Shown: positions 1 to 5,512, counted from the stretch's first letter. The stretch is 7,392 nt of DNA from Kiritimatiellia bacterium (GCA_017413145.1 JAFPUX010000116.1:1-7392), one strand, 5' to 3'. Program-made: numbers and translations. The notes: generated by a model not told the origin, from the letters alone.

Positions 1-209
1 AGCGAGACGCGCGCGCGGACGTCGGCCTGCGCGGCGCCGGCGCGGACCTCGGAGCGGTCGGCGCGCAGGCCGGCCAGCAGGCCGATCGCGGAGAGCAGGA
101 CGGACTTGCCGGCGCCGGTCTCGCCCGTGACGGCGTCGAGCCCCGGGCCGAACGCGATGTCCGCCTTCTCGACGACCGCGAGGTCGCGCACCGACAGCTC
201 TTCGATCAC
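1..209 (-). CDS. recN: DNA repair ATPase RecN, N-terminal fragment (cut by left edge)
   Basis: RecN is an SMC-like ATPase of the cytosol that acts in recombinational repair of double-strand breaks. Only the first 69 residues are in the window. They begin IEELSVRDLAVVEKADIAFG, the usual RecN opening (a short strand, then 'fGpGLdavTGETGAGKS'). The Walker A motif GETGAGKS lies at residues 29-36 and is followed by a helix and by LRADRSEVRAGA, which matches the RecN 'lg.Rad...iR.Ga..A.V.a' pattern. The Walker B and signature motifs would lie off the window. The start is taken as GTG at 207-209, which puts the conserved N terminus at residue 1. No Shine-Dalgarno sequence is visible before it. It begins 8 bases after the stop of the hydrolase gene on the same strand, so the two are probably cotranscribed and perhaps translationally coupled. 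Other SMC-type ATPases share the P-loop, but the N-terminal pattern favours RecN. Confidence 0.88.
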   Translation of the reverse strand, partial: MIEELSVRDLAVVEKADIAFGPGLDAVTGETGAGKSVLLSAIGLLAGLRADRSEVRAGAAQADVRARVS

Positions 210-217
210 GGCGGGCG

Positions 218-1960
218 TCAGCGGGCGGAGGGAAGCACCACGGAAACCTTCGTGAAACCCGCGTCGCGCGCGGCGTCGACGAGCCGTTTAACGAGCGCGG
301 CGGGCGTTTCGGCGAACGCCTGGATGCGGACGTTGGCTTCGGGGATGCTTTTCCCGAAAATGCGGATGCGCTCGAGCATGTCCTCCTCCTCCACTTCGAG
401 GCCCTGCCACGTGAGGCCGTTCGGGGCGGCGAGGATGTTGATCACGGAGCCGTTCGGCGGAATCGGGAGGGCAGGGTAGGCCGCGGCAAGCGTTTGGATG
501 GAATCCACGGCGGGCGGCTCCGCCACCGAAACTTGGAGGGAATCCACCGCCGGCGGCAAAGCCGCCGGCGTGGATTCCGTGATGGCGGCTTCGCCGCCCG
601 CGACGGGAGCGGGTTCCGCGTGCGTTTCGACGGGAGGAGGCTCCGCCTCCCCCGAACCCCCTTCGGCGGATTGTTCACCATTGCCACCAGTGGCACCATT
701 GTCCACCAAATCCAACTCCGCGACCTCCGCGGACTCCGCGTGGGATTCATCGGCAGGGACGGGCTCCGCGACCTCCGCGGACTCCGCGTGGGATTCAACG
801 ACGGGGACGGGCTCCGCGACCTCCGCGGACTCCGCGTGGGATTCATCGGCGGGGACGGCCGGAGCGGGCTCCACCGACGCCTGCGTGTCGAGAGCGTCGA
901 GGAAGCTCCGCATGTCGCCGCGGATGTCGGGCGGCAACTCGACGGGGACCGACTGCGCGGGGGCCGCCGGAAGAGCTTCCACCGGTGCGGGAGCTTCTTC
1001 GACGGGCGTGGGAACTTCTTCGATCGGAGCAGGCGTTTCCTCGACGGGCGCGGGAGTCTCGACGGGCGCGGGTTCTTCGGCGACGGAAAGCCCGAAGCTC
1101 TTGGCGACGAAGTTGGCGACGACGCCGGCGACGGTGTCCTCCCAGCCCTTGAAGTCGTGGCCGGCCGGGCGGACGAGAACGAGTTCTCCCTGGCCCGGAC
1201 GGGCGTCGACGAAACGCTGGCCGCAGGTCCAGGGGACGACGGTGTCGGCCTGGCCGTGGACGACGAGGAGCGGGCCGCCGAAGCTGGCGGCGGCGGGGTA
1301 GGGGTCGGTTTCCTGGGCGTCGAGGATGTAGTCGCGGCCGAGGCGGAAGCGGCCGTCCAGGACCGGAACGGTTTCAGGCGGGTCGAGCGGGTCGAAGACG
1401 GCGTCGAGGACGCGGCCGCGGAGGGCGTCCTCGCGCAGCACGGCGGCGGGCGCGAGCAGGACGAGCGCGTCGACGGAGCCGGAGCCGAGACGCGCGGCGG
1501 CGAGGGCCGCGACGACGCCGCCCTGCGAGTGGCCGACGAGGGCGGCGCGGGCGCCGCGGACGTTGCGGTAATAGTCCATGACGGTCTCGACGTCGAGCAC
1601 TTCGTTGGAGACGGTCATGCGTTCGAACGGGCCTTCGCTCGCGCCGTGGCCGTTGAAGTCGAACCGGGCGACGGCGACGCCGCGGGCGCGCAGGGCCTTC
1701 GAGAGCGCGTCGAAGAGGGGATTCTCCTTCGCGGACCCAAGGCCGTGGCAGAGAACCGCGACGGGCGGCGTCGCGCCGTCCGGGACGGCGTCCGGCTGTT
1801 CCTCCGCGCAGGCGAGGCGCAGCGTGGCGTCGTCGAGGGAGAAGACGCCGGCCTCGGCGGCGTCGCCCGAATCGGACCGGACGAGCGAAAAGCGGTTGGG
1901 TTCGGCCGCGGCGGCGGCGAAGGCGAGCAGGGAGAGGGCGGCGGGAAGGATTCTGCGCAT
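218..1960 (-). CDS. Secreted alpha/beta hydrolase with repeat-rich linker and ExbD/TolR-like C-terminal domain
   Basis: A 580-residue protein. Residues 1-19 form a signal peptide (MRRILPAALSLLAFAAAAA), so it acts outside the cytosol. Residues ~45-290 are an alpha/beta hydrolase of the serine-aminopeptidase/acylesterase type: HGLG at 72-75 (oxyanion hole region), FNGHGASEG at 102-110, nucleophile elbow GHSQG with Ser145, Asp239 in GQAD, and His268 in AGHDF, giving a complete triad. The substrate is unknown. Residues ~295-500 are a disordered Pro/Glu/Ala linker containing PAPVEE-type heptads (296-328) and three 16-residue repeats around HAESAEVAE (371-418). Residues ~502-578 resemble the periplasmic ExbD/TolR domain (a strand, NGLTWQG, a helix, VRIQAFAE, a helix, AGFTKVSVVLP), but no membrane helix precedes it. 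ATG at 1958-1960 is chosen because it starts the signal peptide and is preceded by AAAGG at 7 bases; the longer open frame up to 2059 lies upstream of the promoter. The hydrolase call is firm. The ExbD-like call is by eye. Confidence 0.85.
   Translation of the reverse strand: MRRILPAALSLLAFAAAAAEPNRFSLVRSDSGDAAEAGVFSLDDATLRLACAEEQPDAVPDGATPPVAVLCHGLGSAKENPLFDALSKALRARGVAVARFDFNGHGASEGPFERMTVSNEVLDVETVMDYYRNVRGARAALVGHSQGGVVAALAAARLGSGSVDALVLLAPAAVLREDALRGRVLDAVFDPLDPPETVPVLDGRFRLGRDYILDAQETDPYPAAASFGGPLLVVHGQADTVVPWTCGQRFVDARPGQGELVLVRPAGHDFKGWEDTVAGVVANFVAKSFGLSVAEEPAPVETPAPVEETPAPIEEVPTPVEEAPAPVEALPAAPAQSVPVELPPDIRGDMRSFLDALDTQASVEPAPAVPADESHAESAEVAEPVPVVESHAESAEVAEPVPADESHAESAEVAELDLVDNGATGGNGEQSAEGGSGEAEPPPVETHAEPAPVAGGEAAITESTPAALPPAVDSLQVSVAEPPAVDSIQTLAAAYPALPIPPNGSVINILAAPNGLTWQGLEVEEEDMLERIRIFGKSIPEANVRIQAFAETPAALVKRLVDAARDAGFTKVSVVLPSAR
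539..578. repeat. Long GC-rich palindrome inside the hydrolase gene
   Basis: A near-perfect inverted repeat: GGAATCCA plus CGCCGGCGGC on the left (539-557, one unpaired C at 547), loop AAA, and GCCGCCGGCG plus TGGATTCC on the right (561-578). This gives 18 paired bases. The GGAATCCAC arm also occurs as a direct copy at 500-508, where the flanking sequence is similar (494-508 versus 533-547). It lies in the low-complexity linker and is in frame, encoding the ESTPAALPPAVDS region. It could act as a mobile palindromic element or as an mRNA hairpin; the sequence alone does not say which. Confidence 0.75.
584..598. repeat. Short palindrome GGCGGC-TTC-GCCGCC
   Basis: A perfect 6-base inverted repeat with a three-base loop, 5 bases from the long palindrome at 539-578 and in the same coding linker. 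It has the same design as the palindrome at 636-650 (GGAGGC, loop TCC, GCCTCC). Confidence 0.5.
636..650. repeat. Short palindrome GGAGGC-TCC-GCCTCC
   Basis: A perfect 6-base inverted repeat with a three-base loop, coding for part of the GEAEPPPVE segment of the hydrolase linker. A further small palindrome, TGCCAC-CA-GTGGCA, follows at 682-695 in a locally less GC-rich patch. Confidence 0.5.
716..859 (-). repeat. Three tandem 48-bp repeats in the hydrolase linker
   Basis: Copies lie at 716-763, 764-811 and 812-859 and differ at only a few positions. Each encodes 16 residues around SHAESAEVAE. Read on the minus strand, each copy contains a finer 9-base pattern: ACGCGGAGT, CCGCGGAGG, TCGCGGAGC, which is why the protein shows the tripeptide series HAE-SAE-VAE. 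Each copy also contains the palindrome CGCGGA-C-TCCGCG. Copy number could change without breaking the frame. Confidence 0.9.
977..1075 (-). repeat. 21-bp periodic Pro-rich coding repeat
   Basis: This segment encodes hydrolase residues 296-328 as imperfect heptads of the type ETPAPIE, EVPTPVE, EAPAPVE. It forms the first half of the linker right after the catalytic domain. Pro/Glu heptads of this kind usually form stiff, extended spacers. Confidence 0.7.
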
Positions 1961-1966
1961 GGGCGG

Positions 1967-1973
1967 ACCTTTC
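1967..1973 (-). promoter_or_regulatory. Ribosome binding site of the hydrolase gene
   Basis: GAAAGGT on the minus strand, with the AAAGG core ending 7 bases before the ATG at 1960. It is the only convincing Shine-Dalgarno sequence among the six genes here, and it decides the start in favour of the signal-peptide methionine. Confidence 0.65.
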
Positions 1974-1992
1974 GTGGAAGAAGCGGGAAAGA

Positions 1993-2021
1993 AGTATACC
2001 AGACACGCCCCGCGGAGAAAA
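1993..2021 (-). promoter_or_regulatory. Promoter of the hydrolase-recN unit, extended -10
   Basis: On the minus strand, TATACT (1998-1993) is preceded by TGG, giving the extended -10 element TGGTATACT. A weak -35 candidate, TTTTCT (2021-2016), lies 17 bases upstream. Transcription would start near 1986, leaving a leader of about 26 bases. The site lies just past the terminator of the upstream gene, as expected for a new transcription unit. Confidence 0.6.
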
Positions 2022-2050
2022 GCGTTTTCCGCGCGCGGGGGCGGCGCGGG

Positions 2051-2093
2051 GGAAAACAAGGACGGCCGGGCGCGGAGACGCGCCCGGCCGTCC
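2051..2093 (-). terminator. Rho-independent terminator after the secreted-protein gene
   Basis: A perfect 15-bp inverted repeat: 2060-2074 (GGACGGCCGGGCGCG) pairs with 2079-2093 around a 4-base loop. On the minus strand it is followed by TTGTTTTCC (2059-2051). It lies 23 bases past the stop at 2117 and separates the secY side from the hydrolase-recN unit. The T tract is interrupted by one G, and on the plus strand there is no T tract, so it should work mainly leftward. Confidence 0.88.
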
Positions 2094-2116
2094 GGCGGGA
2101 GAGGGGAGGGGACCGG

Positions 2117-2947
2117 CTATTCGGCCATGTCGTATTCCTCGCCGTCGTCTTCGTCGGCGTCCGCGCCGCCGCCGAGGGAGCCGGCCATCATCATGACGGG
2201 CATGAAGCCCATCATGGCGGCCTGCTGGAATTCCTCCTTGGTCTTGGCCTTGGCGCAGTTCTTCGCGGCGGCGGACACGGCGGGGAAGATGGCCATGATC
2301 TGCTGCTTCATCTGGGGAGGGACCGAGAAGTCCGCGAGGCCTTCCTTGGCCTCCTTGACGCCGTCGGCGAAGCCGTCGGCCATCTCCTTGGGGATCCACT
2401 TGCCCTCGACGGGGGAGAAGTCCTCCGTGTCGTCGTCGACCGTGACGGCGACCGTGCCGTCGTCGTTCTGCTTGGCGGAAATCTCGGGCATCTTGAACGC
2501 GGGGAGGTTGTCCGTGACGCCGGCCATCTCGAGCGGCTTGGCGGCGAGGACCTTGGCGAGGTTGCCGGCCTTGATGTCGTCGTAGGAAGCGGCCTTGACG
2601 ACGGCGGCGGCCTTGGCGATCATGCGGATCGTGTCGGGGCGGTCCTCTTCGTCGACGTCCGCGAGGGCGAACTCGGCCTTCTTGAGGGCGACGCCGGCGA
2701 TGTCCTTGAGCGCGCCCTGGGCGGCGGTCCAGAGGTCGGCGTCGATCTTGGAGGCGAAGAGCTTCACGACGTCCGCGACGTCCTTCTGGTAGGAGGCGGG
2801 GAGGGCGTTCCACACGGCGGCGAAGTCGCCGGACTTGGCCGAGTAGAACTGCTTGGCGGCCGCGAGGGCGGCGGTTTCGGAGGGCGTCGCGGCGGGAGCG
2901 GCGATCGCGGCGGCCGCGAGGGCGGCGGCGAGGAGCGTCTTCTTCAT
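2117..2947 (-). CDS. Secreted protein of unknown function with Met-rich, acidic C terminus
   Basis: A 276-residue protein that I cannot assign to a named family. Residues 1-20 (MKKTLLAAALAAAAIAAPAA) are a clear signal peptide with an Ala-rich cleavage region and no lipobox Cys, so the product should be periplasmic or secreted. The mature part is mostly helical. It has an N-terminal stretch with FAAVWNALPASYQKDVADVV (42-61) and FASKIDADLW (64-73), which from memory resembles uncharacterised secreted proteins of planctomycetes and Verrucomicrobia. A likely small beta unit with TVAVTVDDDTEDFSPVEGKW follows at 165-184. The C terminus has a Met cluster (MMGFMPVMMMAG, 245-256), then GGGADADEDDGEE, an acidic tail. 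One Cys (231) is present. The start at 2945-2947 is set by the signal peptide; no Shine-Dalgarno precedes it. It lies 125 bp downstream of secY on the same strand with no obvious promoter of its own, and is followed by a strong terminator, so cotranscription with secY is possible. Confidence 0.85.
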   Translation of the reverse strand: MKKTLLAAALAAAAIAAPAATPSETAALAAAKQFYSAKSGDFAAVWNALPASYQKDVADVVKLFASKIDADLWTAAQGALKDIAGVALKKAEFALADVDEEDRPDTIRMIAKAAAVVKAASYDDIKAGNLAKVLAAKPLEMAGVTDNLPAFKMPEISAKQNDDGTVAVTVDDDTEDFSPVEGKWIPKEMADGFADGVKEAKEGLADFSVPPQMKQQIMAIFPAVSAAAKNCAKAKTKEEFQQAAMMGFMPVMMMAGSLGGGADADEDDGEEYDMAE

Positions 2948-2955
2948 GGTCGGAT

Positions 2956-2987
2956 GGTTAGGTGGTTGGGTGGTTGGGTGGTTTGAT
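2956..2987 (-). repeat. 8-bp tandem repeat directly upstream of a start codon
   Basis: On the plus strand the units are GGTTAGGT, GGTTGGGT, GGTTGGGT and GGTTTGAT, with a more degenerate unit, GGTCGGAT, at 2948-2955 touching the start codon. In the mRNA of the secreted-protein gene this gives a C- and A-rich leader of ACCCAACC type in the place where a ribosome binding site would be expected. Confidence 0.7.
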
Positions 2988-2988
2988 C

Positions 2989-3027
2989 GTTCGCGGGTTG
3001 CAGGTTCGCGGGTTGCGGGTTCGAACG
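2989..3027. repeat. 15-bp direct repeat in the secY downstream spacer
   Basis: GTTCGCGGGTTGCAG (2989-3003) and GTTCGCGGGTTGCGG (3004-3018), with a partial third copy GTTCGAACG (3019-3027). Part of the array, GCAGGTTC (3000-3007), can pair with GAACCTGC (3044-3051), so the spacer could fold into a hairpin. There is no T tract, so this is not a convincing terminator. Confidence 0.6.
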
Positions 3028-3072
3028 TGGGACTTGGAATCCGGAACCTGCGAACTTCCGCGGGAGGGCCGG

Positions 3073-4443
3073 CTAGCCCGCGCGGCCGCGGATGCGGCCG
3101 TGCTTGAGGAAACCGTCGTACTCGCGCATGACGAGGTAGGACTCGATCTGGCGCATGGTGTCGAGCGCGACGCCGACGATGATCAGCAGCGAGGTGCCGC
3201 CGAAGAAGGACGCGAGCTCGGCGGGGAGCTGGCCGCCGCCCCAGCTGCGGAGGACGGACGGCAGGAGGGCGATGATGATCAGGCCGACGGAGCCGATGAC
3301 GGTGACGCGCGTCATCGTCAGGTCCAGGAACTCGGCCGTGGGCATGCCCGGGCGGATGCCGGGGATGTAGCTGTTGGACGCCTTCATGTCGTCCGCGATG
3401 CGGACGGCGTTGAACTGCGTGGCGATCCAGAAGAACGAGAAGAACAGGATCAGCAGCGCGTAGGAGATCAGGAAACAGGGGCCGGGGCGGCCGTAGCCGT
3501 TGTAGAGGTTGTCGCCGTAGCGCTGGAGCCAGCCGAGCCACGGGGCGTCCACGCGGCTGAAGAGCCAGCCCAGGACCGTGAGGATCGGGCCGGCGAAGAT
3601 GATCGGCATGACGCCCGCGTAGTTCACGCGCAGGGGCATGTAGGTCGAGCGCCCGCCCGCGACGCGGCCGCCGACGGCGCCGCGCGCGGCGTGGACCGGG
3701 ACCTTGCGGACGCCGTCCGTGAGCAGGATCGTGCCGGCGAAGACGAAGAACGCGAGCGCGAGCAGGAAGACCAGGGTGAAGAAGTTCAGTTCGGCGGGCT
3801 GGCCGCCCTGCGGGAAGAACTTGAGCACCGTCTCGTAGATCGCGCCGGGGAGGCGGGCGCAGATGTTCACCATGATGATGACCGACATGCCGTTGCCGAT
3901 GCCGCGCTCGGTGATCTGTTCGCCGAGCCACATGACGAGCATCGTGGCGGAGGTCATGGCGATCACGGTGAGGAGGCGGAAGCCGAAGCCGCGGAAGGCG
4001 ACGACCGGGACGCCGCCCGGCGAGACCATCGACTCGATGCCGGCGGCGATCGCGTAGGCCTGGCCGGCGCAGAGCACGAGCGTGAGGTAGCGCGTGACCT
4101 GCGTGAGCTTCTGGCGGCCGACGTCGCCCTCGCGCGCCATCTTCTCCAGCGACGGGACGATCGCCGTCATGAGCTGGATGATGATGCTCGCGTTGATGTA
4201 GGGCCAGATCGAGAGCGTGCCGACGGAGAACTTCGAGAGCGCGCCGCCGGTGAAGATGTCCAGCATCCCCATGAGACCGCCCATCGCGCTGCGGTTGGCG
4301 TTGATGATGTCGCCCATCGCGGCGGCGTTCACGCCGGGGGTGGGGACGGCCGCGACGAGGCGGCAGATGAAGATCAGGCCGAGGGTGAAGAGGATGCGGG
4401 AGCGGAGCTCCTTGATCTTCCAGATGTTGCTCAGGGTCGACAT
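3073..4443 (-). CDS. secY: Preprotein translocase channel subunit SecY
   Basis: SecY forms the protein-conducting channel of the inner membrane and with SecE and SecG exports unfolded proteins. The product is 456 residues, close to the usual 430-450, with about ten hydrophobic spans. Family landmarks are in order: the N-terminal IWKIKELRSRILFTLG (7-22), PTPGVN in the plug-side loop (34-39), GGALSKFSVGTLSIWPYINA (66-85), LGEQITERGIGNG (173-185), the C4 loop with VRKVPV and STYMPLRVNYAGVMPIIFAG (266-285), IPGIRPGMPTAEFL in the C5 loop (360-373; Arg364 matches the SecA/ribosome-contacting Arg357 of E. coli), and GGTSLLIIVGVALDTMRQIE (415-434). ATG at 4441-4443 fits the family N terminus. An in-frame ATG at 4531-4533 would add 30 residues, but it overlaps the -10 element and is rejected. 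There is no clear Shine-Dalgarno. Unusually, no ribosomal protein gene flanks it, so it appears detached from the spc operon, although the region beyond the window is not visible. Confidence 0.97.
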   Translation of the reverse strand: MSTLSNIWKIKELRSRILFTLGLIFICRLVAAVPTPGVNAAAMGDIINANRSAMGGLMGMLDIFTGGALSKFSVGTLSIWPYINASIIIQLMTAIVPSLEKMAREGDVGRQKLTQVTRYLTLVLCAGQAYAIAAGIESMVSPGGVPVVAFRGFGFRLLTVIAMTSATMLVMWLGEQITERGIGNGMSVIIMVNICARLPGAIYETVLKFFPQGGQPAELNFFTLVFLLALAFFVFAGTILLTDGVRKVPVHAARGAVGGRVAGGRSTYMPLRVNYAGVMPIIFAGPILTVLGWLFSRVDAPWLGWLQRYGDNLYNGYGRPGPCFLISYALLILFFSFFWIATQFNAVRIADDMKASNSYIPGIRPGMPTAEFLDLTMTRVTVIGSVGLIIIALLPSVLRSWGGGQLPAELASFFGGTSLLIIVGVALDTMRQIESYLVMREYDGFLKHGRIRGRAG

Positions 4444-4483
4444 GGGGGGCGACTTGCGTGTGTGTGGTTCGGACGGTTCCGGG

Positions 4484-4517
4484 CCGCGGAGTCCCGGAAA
4501 AGACCCGGGTTCCGCGG
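4484..4517 (-). promoter_or_regulatory. Hairpin in the secY leader
   Basis: CCGCGGA (4484-4490) pairs with TCCGCGG (4511-4517), and inside it CCCGG (4493-4497) pairs with CCGGG (4505-4509), separated by a small internal loop. This gives 12 paired, mostly G-C bases with a 7-base loop. It falls about 40-75 bases before the secY ATG and only a few bases after the predicted transcription start, so it would lie near the 5' end of the mRNA. No T tract follows on the minus strand, so it is not an intrinsic terminator. It could stabilise the mRNA or control translation; that role is inference. Confidence 0.5.
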
Positions 4518-4531
4518 CAAAAATCGCGCAC

Positions 4532-4560
4532 ATTCTACCAGACGGGCGCCCGAAAGTCCA
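4532..4560 (-). promoter_or_regulatory. secY promoter, extended -10
   Basis: On the minus strand TAGAAT (4537-4532) is preceded by TGG, giving TGGTAGAAT. A -35 candidate TGGACT (4560-4555; four of six matches to TTGACA) sits 17 bases upstream. Transcription would start near 4525, with a leader of about 80 bases carrying the hairpin at 4484-4517. Confidence 0.65.
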
Positions 4561-4608
4561 GCGGAGTTTTCGGCCGCCGGCGCGTCGGGGCGCGCGGACA
4601 ATTTTCGT

Positions 4609-4637
4609 TTGCCGCGGCGGGACCGTTGTGCTAGAAT
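4609..4637 (+). promoter_or_regulatory. rhaD promoter, extended -10
   Basis: TAGAAT (4632-4637) is preceded by TGC, giving TGCTAGAAT, and by TTGCCG (4609-4614; four of six matches to TTGACA) with a 17-base spacer. Transcription would start near 4644, leaving only about 15 untranslated bases before the ATG at 4659. No obvious operator repeat for a rhamnose regulator was seen around it. Confidence 0.68.
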
Positions 4638-4658
4638 CGGCGGCCTTTCCGAACCTCC

Positions 4659-5495
4659 ATGAAAATCGCAGAACTCCCTTTCGTCAAGGAATTCGTCCGG
4701 TTGTGTTCGATCGGGGACGCCCAGGGCTTCCACGAGCGCAACGGCGGCAACCTCTCCTACCACATGCGCCCCACCGAGGCCAAGGCCGTCCGCGGCATCC
4801 TCGGCGCGAAGAAGCCCGGCCCCTGGACCGACGTCGACCCGAAGGGCGACGTGGCGGTCCCCGGCCTCGGCGGCGAGTGGTTCCTCGTGACGGGCTCCGG
4901 GAAGTTCTTCCGCAACGTCGCCTACGACACCGAGGCGTCCGTCGCGATCTGCGAGCTGGACAAGGAAGGCGCGCACTACCGCGTGCGCTGGGGCCTGCGC
5001 GACGGCGGGCGCCCCACGTCCGAGTTCTCCAGCCACCTGATGAACCTCGAGGTCAAGGACCGGCTTTCCGGCGGCCGGGTGCGCGTGATCTACCACGCCC
5101 ACCCCGCGAACCTCATCGCGATGACCTACGTCGTGCCCCTGACCGACCGCGATTTCACGCGCGCGCTCTGGAACACGATGACGGAATGCCCCGTGATCTT
5201 TCCGGAGGGCGTCGGCGTCGTGAAGTGGATGGTCCCCGGCGGCCGCGAGGTCGCGGTGGCGACTTCGAAGCTCATGGAGACGTACAACAACGTCGTCTGG
5301 GCGCACCACGGCCTCTTCTGCGCGGCCGACACGTTCGACAACGCGATGGGCCAGATGGAAACGATCGAGAAGGCCGCGAAGATCGTCATGCTCGTCCTTT
5401 CCTCCGGCCGCAAGCCCCTGACCGGCATTTCTTCCGACGGCTTCCTCGCCATCGGCAGGATGTACGGCGGCGACATCCCGGAGCGTTTCCTGTAG
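4659..5495 (+). CDS. rhaD: Rhamnulose-1-phosphate aldolase
   Basis: A cytosolic zinc-dependent class II aldolase that splits L-rhamnulose 1-phosphate into dihydroxyacetone phosphate and L-lactaldehyde, the last step specific to L-rhamnose breakdown. The product is 278 residues against 274 in E. coli. Matching segments run through the whole length: ERNGGNLS (26-33), LVTGSGKFFRNV (76-87), WGLRDGGRPTSE (111-122), HAHPANLIAMTYV (146-158), TECPVIFPEGVGVVKWMVPG (175-194) and WAHHGLF (214-220). By alignment with E. coli RhaD from memory, Glu122 is the catalytic acid and His146, His148 and His217 are the zinc ligands, so the site is complete. The GSGKFFRN phosphate-binding loop and the length favour RhaD over the related fuculose-phosphate aldolase FucA and L-ribulose-phosphate epimerase. 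No other rhamnose gene is present in the window. The ATG at 4659 is the first in frame after the promoter; it lacks a Shine-Dalgarno and is preceded by AACCTCC. Confidence 0.95.
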   Translation: MKIAELPFVKEFVRLCSIGDAQGFHERNGGNLSYHMRPTEAKAVRGILGAKKPGPWTDVDPKGDVAVPGLGGEWFLVTGSGKFFRNVAYDTEASVAICELDKEGAHYRVRWGLRDGGRPTSEFSSHLMNLEVKDRLSGGRVRVIYHAHPANLIAMTYVVPLTDRDFTRALWNTMTECPVIFPEGVGVVKWMVPGGREVAVATSKLMETYNNVVWAHHGLFCAADTFDNAMGQMETIEKAAKIVMLVLSSGRKPLTGISSDGFLAIGRMYGGDIPERFL

Positions 5496-5512
5496 ATCCG
5501 TTCCAAGTTCGC

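Noticed and set aside
716..859. A CRISPR-like array
   Set aside because: The 48-bp copies are directly adjacent with no unique spacers, keep the reading frame and encode a protein linker.
1961..2059. A 33-residue N-terminal extension of the hydrolase
   Set aside because: It would begin upstream of the promoter at 1993-2021 and would bury the signal peptide. The ATG at 1960 has the Shine-Dalgarno sequence.
494..2986. An 830-codon open frame on the plus strand across the hydrolase and the secreted-protein gene
   Set aside because: Its translation is Arg/Gly/Asp/Val-rich with no recognisable domain, and it opposes two genes with clear signal peptides and motifs. Long antisense frames are expected at this GC content.
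3000..3051. A terminator after secY
   Set aside because: GCAGGTTC and GAACCTGC can pair, but the loop is about 36 bases and no T tract follows on the minus strand.
2117..4531. An 804-codon minus-strand frame that joins the secreted protein to a long upstream part
   Set aside because: The upstream part overlaps secY out of frame and is Arg/Pro/His-rich without domains. The real start is the signal-peptide ATG at 2945-2947.
4444..4533. A 30-residue N-terminal extension of SecY from the ATG at 4531-4533
   Set aside because: That ATG overlaps the -10 element at 4532-4537, so it lies before the predicted transcription start, and the extra residues do not resemble SecY N termini.
2962..4662. A 566-codon open frame on the plus strand opposite secY
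   Set aside because: It is highly charged, low-complexity sequence antisense to an unmistakable SecY, so it is a GC-driven shadow.
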